Assembly (NCBI GenBank): GCA_046153015.1
Contig: JBJXGF010000179.1
Span: 1-10,907 of the forward strand
Origin: JBJXGF01 sp046153015
Lineage (GTDB): Bacteria > Actinomycetota > Acidimicrobiia > Acidimicrobiales > CAIXPF01
Reading direction: 5' to 3'
Length of the DNA: 10,907 nt
The notes under the pieces were generated by a model. That model ran no database searches and was not told where the DNA came from. It was given only the letters and a program-made list of their open reading frames with translations. This document shows, piece after piece, positions 7,324 through 10,907 of this stretch; position 1 is the first letter of the stretch; each line of letters begins with the position of its first letter. Position numbers and translations under genes: made by a program.

Positions 7324-7345
7324 GTGGTCGCCGTCGCGTGACCAC
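7324..7345. promoter_or_regulatory. Inverted repeat in the ccr / acetyltransferase divergent region
   Basis: GTGGTC (7324-7329) and GACCAC (7340-7345) form a perfect 6-base inverted repeat with a 10-base spacer. It lies in the 138-base divergent region between ccr and the acetyl-CoA acetyltransferase and may be an operator for a dimeric regulator. The arms are short, and chance occurrence in GC-rich DNA is not excluded. Confidence 0.3.
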
Positions 7346-7375
7346 CGCCGCCTCCGCCACGAGCGGGCGGCTTCC

Positions 7376-7381
7376 AGGAGG
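7376..7381 (+). promoter_or_regulatory. Ribosome binding site deciding the acetyltransferase start
   Basis: AGGAGG ends immediately before an in-frame ATG at 7382 (zero spacing, unusable) and 9 bases before ATG 7391, which is a normal distance. This favours ATG 7391. Confidence 0.8.
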
Positions 7382-7390
7382 ATGGTTCGA

Positions 7391-8572
7391 ATGCCCGGTT
7401 CTGTGATCGTGGCCGGCGCCCGCACGCCGATCGGCAAGCTGGCGGGCGGGCTCGCCCCCTTCTCGGGCGCCGAGCTCGGCGGGTTGGCCATCAAGGCTGC
7501 GCTCGAGCGCGCCGGGGTGGCGCCCGAGCGGGTCGAGTACGTGTTCATGGGCCAGGTGCTCCAGGCGGGGACGGGCCAGATCAGCGCCCGCCAGGCGGCG
7601 GTGGGCGCCGGCATCCCGATGGACGTGCCGGCCACCACCGTGAACAAGGTGTGCCTGTCGGGTCTGCACACGGTGCTCCTGGCCGACCTGCTCATCGCCT
7701 CGGGCCAGGCCGACGTGGTGGTGGCGGGCGGCATGGAGTCGATGACCAACGCCCCGTACCTGCTGCCCGGCGCGCGCTCCGGCTACCGCATCGGCGACCA
7801 GACCGTGGTCGACTCGATGATGCACGACGGCCTCACCTGCGCGTTCGACCACTGCTCGATGGGGCTGTCCACCGAACGGCACGCCGCCGCCGAGGCCATC
7901 GCCCGGACCCCGCAGGACGAGTTCGCCGCCCGCTCCCACGAGCGGGCCGCGGCCGCCCAGAAAGACGGCCGGTTCGACGCCGAGATCGTGGCCGTCTCCG
8001 CGCCGCGTCGCGGGGGCGAGGCCGACCTGATCGACATCGACGAGGGCGTGCGCCCCGGCGCAACGGTCGAGTCGCTCGGCATGCTGCGCCCTGCGTTCGA
8101 TCCCGCCGGCAACGTCACCGCGGGCAACGCCTCGCAGATCTCCGATGGAGCCTGCGCGCTGGTGATGATGTCGCAGGCCGCGGCCGACGCCGCGGGCGTG
8201 ACCCCACTTGGTGAGGTGGTGGGCTACGGCCAGGTGGCCGGCCCCGATGCGGGGCTGCTCCACCAGCCCTCCCGGGCCATCCGCAAGGCGCTCGAACGAG
8301 CCGGGCTCTCGGTGGCCGACGTCGACCTGTTCGAGATCAACGAGGCGTTCGCGGCGGTGGCGTTGGCGTCGATGGCCGATCTCGGCGTCGACGCGGGCGT
8401 GGTCAACGTGAACGGCGGGGCCATCGCCATGGGCCACCCGATCGGCGCGTCCGGGAACCGCCTGGCGCTCACGCTGCTGCACGAGCTCGCCCGCCGAGGC
8501 GGCGGGTTGGGGGCCGCTGCGCTGTGCGGCGGCGGCGGCCAGGGCGACGCGCTGCTCGTGCGCTCCCTCTGA
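7391..8572 (+). CDS. Acetyl-CoA C-acetyltransferase (biosynthetic-type thiolase)
   Basis: A 393-residue true thiolase that condenses two acetyl-CoA to acetoacetyl-CoA, or runs in reverse. All catalytic residues are visible: nucleophile Cys88 in NKVCLSGLHTV, NEAF (317-320), His349 in GGAIAMGHPIGASG, and the second Cys379 in CGGGGQGDA. Length is exactly typical. This contrasts with the Cys-less thiolase-like protein at 1454-2650. It is transcribed divergently from ccr and the epimerase; acetoacetyl-CoA formation is the first step feeding crotonyl-CoA to Ccr (after reduction and dehydration by enzymes not in the window), and is also the first step of polyhydroxybutyrate synthesis. Start ATG 7391 rather than 7382 is based on spacing to AGGAGG. 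A longer-chain 3-ketoacyl-CoA thiolase role is possible, but the sequence reads as an acetyltransferase. Confidence 0.94.
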   Translation: MPGSVIVAGARTPIGKLAGGLAPFSGAELGGLAIKAALERAGVAPERVEYVFMGQVLQAGTGQISARQAAVGAGIPMDVPATTVNKVCLSGLHTVLLADLLIASGQADVVVAGGMESMTNAPYLLPGARSGYRIGDQTVVDSMMHDGLTCAFDHCSMGLSTERHAAAEAIARTPQDEFAARSHERAAAAQKDGRFDAEIVAVSAPRRGGEADLIDIDEGVRPGATVESLGMLRPAFDPAGNVTAGNASQISDGACALVMMSQAAADAAGVTPLGEVVGYGQVAGPDAGLLHQPSRAIRKALERAGLSVADVDLFEINEAFAAVALASMADLGVDAGVVNVNGGAIAMGHPIGASGNRLALTLLHELARRGGGLGAAALCGGGGQGDALLVRSL

Positions 8573-8575
8573 GCG

Positions 8576-8606
8576 TTCGCGTCCTCCGCGAATCTCACCC
8601 CGCGGA
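8576..8606 (+). other. Alternative weak hairpins after the acetyltransferase gene
   Basis: TTCGCG (8576-8581) can pair with CGCGAA (8587-8592), or TCCGCG (8585-8590) with CGCGGA (8601-8606); the two structures exclude each other. No T run follows either, so neither is a clear terminator. They abut the -35 of the first small RNA promoter. Confidence 0.3.
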
Positions 8607-8607
8607 C

Positions 8608-8636
8608 TTGTAACGCAACCGCACTGCTTGTAACAT
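8608..8636 (+). promoter_or_regulatory. Promoter of small RNA unit 1
   Basis: -35 TTGTAA (8608-8613), 17-base spacer, -10 TAACAT (8631-8636), close to the vegetative sigma factor consensus. The expected start is the A at 8643. The same arrangement is repeated exactly 189 bases downstream in unit 2. Confidence 0.7.
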
Positions 8637-8642
8637 GACCGC

Positions 8643-8748
8643 AACGGAGGTAGCCGACGGGTTGCTCCACAGCGCCGAGGTGCTGCTCTTCACAGGCCGG
8701 TCTGTCCGCCCGCGGCCGGCTTGTGCGGGGCAGCACCTCCGCATTTTT
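8643..8748 (+). ncRNA. Predicted small RNA, unit 1 of a tandem pair
   Basis: A predicted transcript of about 106 bases from the A 7 bases after the -10 to the end of the T run. It begins AACGGAGGTAGCCGACGGG, can form a small 5' hairpin (GGAG 8646-8649 with CTCC 8665-8668), and ends in a long terminator hairpin. It shares with unit 2 the AACG start, the GCCGA-CGGG core of the 5' part, and the loop core TGTCCGCCCGCG. No credible reading frame with a ribosome site is inside, and no plus-strand gene follows the array, so it is not a leader. It does not show the GGAAGGAAGCAGC-type core of SRP RNA. Function unknown; base-pairing to G-rich ribosome sites through the C-rich loop is a guess. Confidence 0.65.
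8677..8748 (+). terminator. Intrinsic terminator of small RNA unit 1
   Basis: GAGGTGCTGC (8677-8686) pairs perfectly with GCAGCACCTC (8730-8739). Inside it CACA (8691-8694) can pair with TGTG (8722-8725) and GGCCG (8695-8699) with CGGCC (8713-8717). T5 follows at 8744-8748 after CGCA. The apical loop holds the sequence shared with unit 2. Confidence 0.75.
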
Positions 8749-8796
8749 CCAGTTCGGACGCTTGGCATTGGGCTGCACGCATCGGCGAGAAAGTAG

Positions 8797-8825
8797 TTGT
8801 CACAGGTCCGAAACTGTTGTAACCT
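8797..8825 (+). promoter_or_regulatory. Promoter of small RNA unit 2
   Basis: -35 TTGTCA (8797-8802), 17-base spacer, -10 TAACCT (8820-8825), with the expected start at A8832. Seven bases of the -35 and of the -10 region are the same element, TTGT(A/C)AC, spaced 20 bases as in unit 1. Confidence 0.7.
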
Positions 8826-8831
8826 AATCTC

Positions 8832-8932
8832 AACGAAGCCGATCGGGGCAGCCTGCTCGGATCAGCTTCGAGGCGTCGCCCTCGGCGAGCGGTTTGTCCG
8901 CCCGCGCCCGACTCGCCGAGGGCGACGTTTTT
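8832..8932 (+). ncRNA. Predicted small RNA, unit 2 of a tandem pair
   Basis: A predicted transcript of about 101 bases. The 5' half folds into a long hairpin: CGAAGC (8834-8839) with GCTTCG (8865-8870), GATC (8841-8844) with GATC (8859-8862), and an inner GGGCA/TGCTC stem around a GCC loop. The 3' half is a terminator with a perfect 16-base-pair stem. It is paralogous to unit 1, with the same promoter architecture, the same AACG start at the same distance from the -10, the GCCGATCGGG core, and the TTTGTCCGCCCGCG loop. It ends 7 bases before the stop of a convergent gene, so it is not a leader. Family not recognised; function unknown. Confidence 0.68.
8874..8932 (+). terminator. Intrinsic terminator of small RNA unit 2
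   Basis: CGTCGCCCTCGGCGAG (8874-8889) pairs over all 16 bases with CTCGCCGAGGGCGACG (8912-8927), directly followed by T5 (8928-8932). The T run is only on the plus-strand side; on the minus strand the hairpin is followed by CCTCGAAG, so it works for the small RNA rather than for the convergent VOC gene. Confidence 0.85.
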
Positions 8933-8938
8933 CTCCCG

Positions 8939-9394
8939 CTAGATCCGCTGGTCCAGCTGCACGGGGTTGCCGTCCTGGTCCTTCAGGATCGCGGTGAGCA
9001 CCCGGCCGGAGCCCTCCGGCTCGCCGTAGGCCAGCGCGTCGGCCGGCGTCGGGCCGAACACCACCCGGAACCCGGCGTCGACCGCCTTCTGGAACACCGC
9101 CTCCAGGTCGTCGACCCAGAACGAGAAGTGATGGGTGCCGAGCTGCAGGATGCGGGGCGGCTTGCCGAACGGCGCCTGGCTGAGCTGCTGGTCGAGCACG
9201 ATGAAGAACTCGTGCGGGCCGTCGTTCGTGCGCAGGTACACGGCCCGGCGGCGGTACTCCGCGTCGGCCGAGTTGAACGACTTCTCGACCGTGTCGAGCG
9301 TGACCCGCAGGCCGATGATGTCCCGGTAGAACGTGAGCGCCCGCTCCATGTCGCTCACACCGACGGCGACGTGTGAGATCCCCTGTACGGCCAT
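8939..9394 (-). CDS. VOC-family (glyoxalase/bleomycin-resistance fold) protein
   Basis: A 151-residue vicinal-oxygen-chelate protein. Two modules are visible: GISHVAVGVSDMERALTFYRDIIGL (5-29), with candidate ligand His8, and THHFSFWVDDLEAVFQKAVDAGF (87-109), with His88/His89. Other candidate ligands are Glu62 in PHEFFIVL and, in the DQDGNPVQLDQ block, Gln146, where most family members have Glu. A metal-dependent lyase, isomerase or dioxygenase is possible, and the reaction cannot be named. The start ATG 9394 follows GGAGGGGGAGG and begins the conserved fold. It lies 50 bases downstream of recR on the same strand and may be co-transcribed with it, though no link to recombination is evident. 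It is unlike the epimerase-type VOC protein at 5466-5867 in sequence. Confidence 0.85.
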   Translation of the reverse strand: MAVQGISHVAVGVSDMERALTFYRDIIGLRVTLDTVEKSFNSADAEYRRRAVYLRTNDGPHEFFIVLDQQLSQAPFGKPPRILQLGTHHFSFWVDDLEAVFQKAVDAGFRVVFGPTPADALAYGEPEGSGRVLTAILKDQDGNPVQLDQRI

Positions 9395-9444
9395 GGCCTC
9401 CCCCTCCAAATGCTCCGGCGTGCGGGTCGGTCTAGCAGGCGCGG

Positions 9445-10046
<602 letters not shown>

Positions 10047-10050
<4 letters not shown>

Positions 10051-10391
10051 CGTTCGGCGCCGCCGAGGAGGCCCCCGAGCGAGCCCAGGTCGAGGCCTCC
10101 CATCGCTCCCTGCTGGAGCGCGGCCACCTGCGCAGCGGCGTCGTGCAGCGCGGCGAGCACGAGGTCTTCCAGCTCGCCCACCTCGGCCGGGTCGACCGCC
10201 TCGGGCGCGATGCGCACCCGGCGGAACTCGCCCGTGCCGGTCGTGGTCACCTCGACGGCGCCGCCGCCGGCGCGCCCGACCACCTCGACCTCGGCCGCCT
10301 TGGCCTGCGCGTCGGCGAGCTGAGCCTGCATCTGCTGCGCGCTCTGGAGCAGCGCGCCGAGATCGAACCCGCCGCCCTCAGTGTCGCTCAT
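10047..10391 (-). CDS. ybaB: YbaB/EbfC nucleoid-associated DNA-binding protein
   Basis: A 114-residue member of the small YbaB/EbfC family, dimeric DNA-binding nucleoid proteins nearly always placed between dnaX and recR. A helical N-terminus (LLQSAQQMQAQLADAQAKAAEVEV, about 14-37), the conserved turn GRAGGGAVEVTTTGTGEFRRVRI (39-61) and EVGELEDLVLAALHDA (70-85) are typical. The C-terminal tail is rich in Gly and Leu (GGLDLGSLGGLLGG). ATG 10391 overlaps the dnaX stop as ATGA, and AGAGGAGGGG (10400-10409) lies 8 bases upstream inside the dnaX end. Confidence 0.95.
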
Positions 10392-10907
10392 GCCGAGAGC
10401 CCCTCCTCTGGTGAGACCTCGACTGCGCCCGGGAAGTGCTTGACCACCAGCGCCACCGCGTGGGTGGGCAGGTCGTCGGCCGAGGCCAGCTCGTCGAGAT
10501 CGCCGATGTCGTCGTAGTCCTCTTCGGGCGGCGCGCCCTGCGCCCTGAGCGCGGCGCGCCCCGCATCCTCCACGGCAGGCCCCGGGCCGCCACCGCCGTC
10601 CTCGGGCGGTCCGCTCGAGGGGTCCACCACCAGCCGCAACGGCGCGGCCCGCCCCAGCACCTCCGCCAACGCCGCCTCCGCGTGGGGGCGCTGCTCGTCG
10701 CAGTGCTGCCGGTGCACGGCGTTGGGCAGCCCCACGACCACCGCGTCGCCGGCCACCTCGAGCAGGCGGCCGGCGCGGAACAGCGCTCGCGCCCTGGGCT
10801 TGAGCGCGGCGAGCACGCGGTCCCACGCCGCCTCGACCTCGGCGAGGGCGGGCAAGCCGGCGTCGGCCGGGGCGGGGGCGGGCGGTCGAGGCTCGGCCCG
10901 CGGCTCG
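10388..10907 (-). CDS. dnaX: DNA polymerase III subunit gamma/tau, C-terminal part (5' end outside window)
   Basis: The reading frame is open from the window edge to TGA at 10388-10390. The visible 173 residues start with a Pro/Ala-rich linker (EPRAEPRPPAPAPAD). A tau-type domain follows: EVEAAWDRVLAALKPRARALFRAG, then a strand region DAVVVGLPNAVHRQHCDEQRPHAEAALAEVLG and LRLVVDPS. An acidic Gly/Pro-rich linker and a short C-terminal segment (THAVALVVKHFPGAVEV) end the protein. Clamp-loader ATPase motifs would lie upstream of the window. Identity rests on this domain and on the dnaX-ybaB-recR gene order. An internal TTG at 10855 is not the real start. Confidence 0.87.
   Translation of the reverse strand, partial: EPRAEPRPPAPAPADAGLPALAEVEAAWDRVLAALKPRARALFRAGRLLEVAGDAVVVGLPNAVHRQHCDEQRPHAEAALAEVLGRAAPLRLVVDPSSGPPEDGGGGPGPAVEDAGRAALRAQGAPPEEDYDDIGDLDELASADDLPTHAVALVVKHFPGAVEVSPEEGLSA

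Noticed and set aside
7305..7325. Promoter TTGATG / TACAGT for the acetyltransferase
   Set aside because: The spacing is only 9 bases, and no -35 lies 16-18 bases before TACAGT.
5876..7390. 898-residue plus-strand frame running across ccr into the acetyltransferase
   Set aside because: Its first two thirds are antisense to ccr and show no family pattern; only the part from ATG 7391 is the thiolase, which has its own ribosome site.
7382..7390. ATG 7382 as start of the acetyltransferase
   Set aside because: It directly abuts AGGAGG with no spacing; ATG 7391 has a normal 9-base spacing.
8662..8742. Leader peptide from TTG 8662 behind GGAGG at 8646-8650
   Set aside because: The GGAGG is part of a hairpin, the start would be a rare TTG, the frame crosses the terminator without a stop, and no downstream gene exists to attenuate.
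8643..8932. SRP (4.5S) RNA, which often neighbours dnaX
   Set aside because: No GGAAGGAAGCAGC-like core or matching long asymmetric hairpin; the units lie downstream of recR rather than upstream of dnaX.
8643..8932. Actinobacterial 6C RNA
   Set aside because: The family is defined by two hairpin loops with runs of at least six C; the longest C run in these loops is three. A covariance search is still needed to exclude a distant link.
8797..8997. 66-residue plus-strand frame starting in the unit 2 promoter
   Set aside because: No plausible protein pattern; it runs across promoter, hairpins and terminator and into the convergent gene.

Overview
The window is a very GC-rich bacterial segment with dense genes, GTG starts, 4-base gene overlaps, AGGAGG-type ribosome sites and short upstream regions. 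The gene set is a FadE-type acyl-CoA dehydrogenase, a lipid-transfer thiolase-like protein with a DUF35 partner, crotonyl-CoA carboxylase/reductase, and dnaX-ybaB-recR. It points to an actinobacterium, possibly of the Acidimicrobiia; the class-level guess is inference.

Layout. (1) 115-3061, plus: a lipid catabolism operon of acyl-CoA dehydrogenase, a thiolase-fold protein lacking the usual Cys/His catalytic residues, and a small Zn-ribbon/OB-fold DUF35 protein. The last two resemble the aldolase pair used in sterol-type side-chain cleavage. (2) 3046-5458: a minus-strand GMC flavoprotein oxidoreductase, divergent from a secreted Cu/Zn superoxide dismutase (sodC). (3) 5466-8572: minus-strand ccr followed by a methylmalonyl/ethylmalonyl-CoA epimerase-like VOC gene, divergent from a plus-strand acetyl-CoA acetyltransferase. 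Together these supply three steps of the ethylmalonyl-CoA route from acetyl-CoA. (4) 8573-8938: a 366-base stretch with no credible protein gene. It contains two consecutive copies of one transcription unit, each with a near-consensus promoter (-35 TTGTMA, 17-base spacer, -10 TAACMT), about 100 transcribed bases and an intrinsic terminator whose loop sequence is conserved between the copies. I read these as two paralogous small RNA genes of a family I do not recognise. (5) 8939-10907, minus: dnaX (3' part only), ybaB and recR joined by 4-base ATGA/GTGA overlaps, followed 50 bases later by a VOC-family protein.

The genes mostly serve acyl-CoA metabolism (beta-oxidation-like steps, acetoacetyl-CoA formation, crotonyl-CoA carboxylation, epimerisation) beside a housekeeping replication/recombination operon. 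The most unusual element is the small RNA pair at 8608-8932. No mobile element, tRNA, rRNA or CRISPR array was seen.
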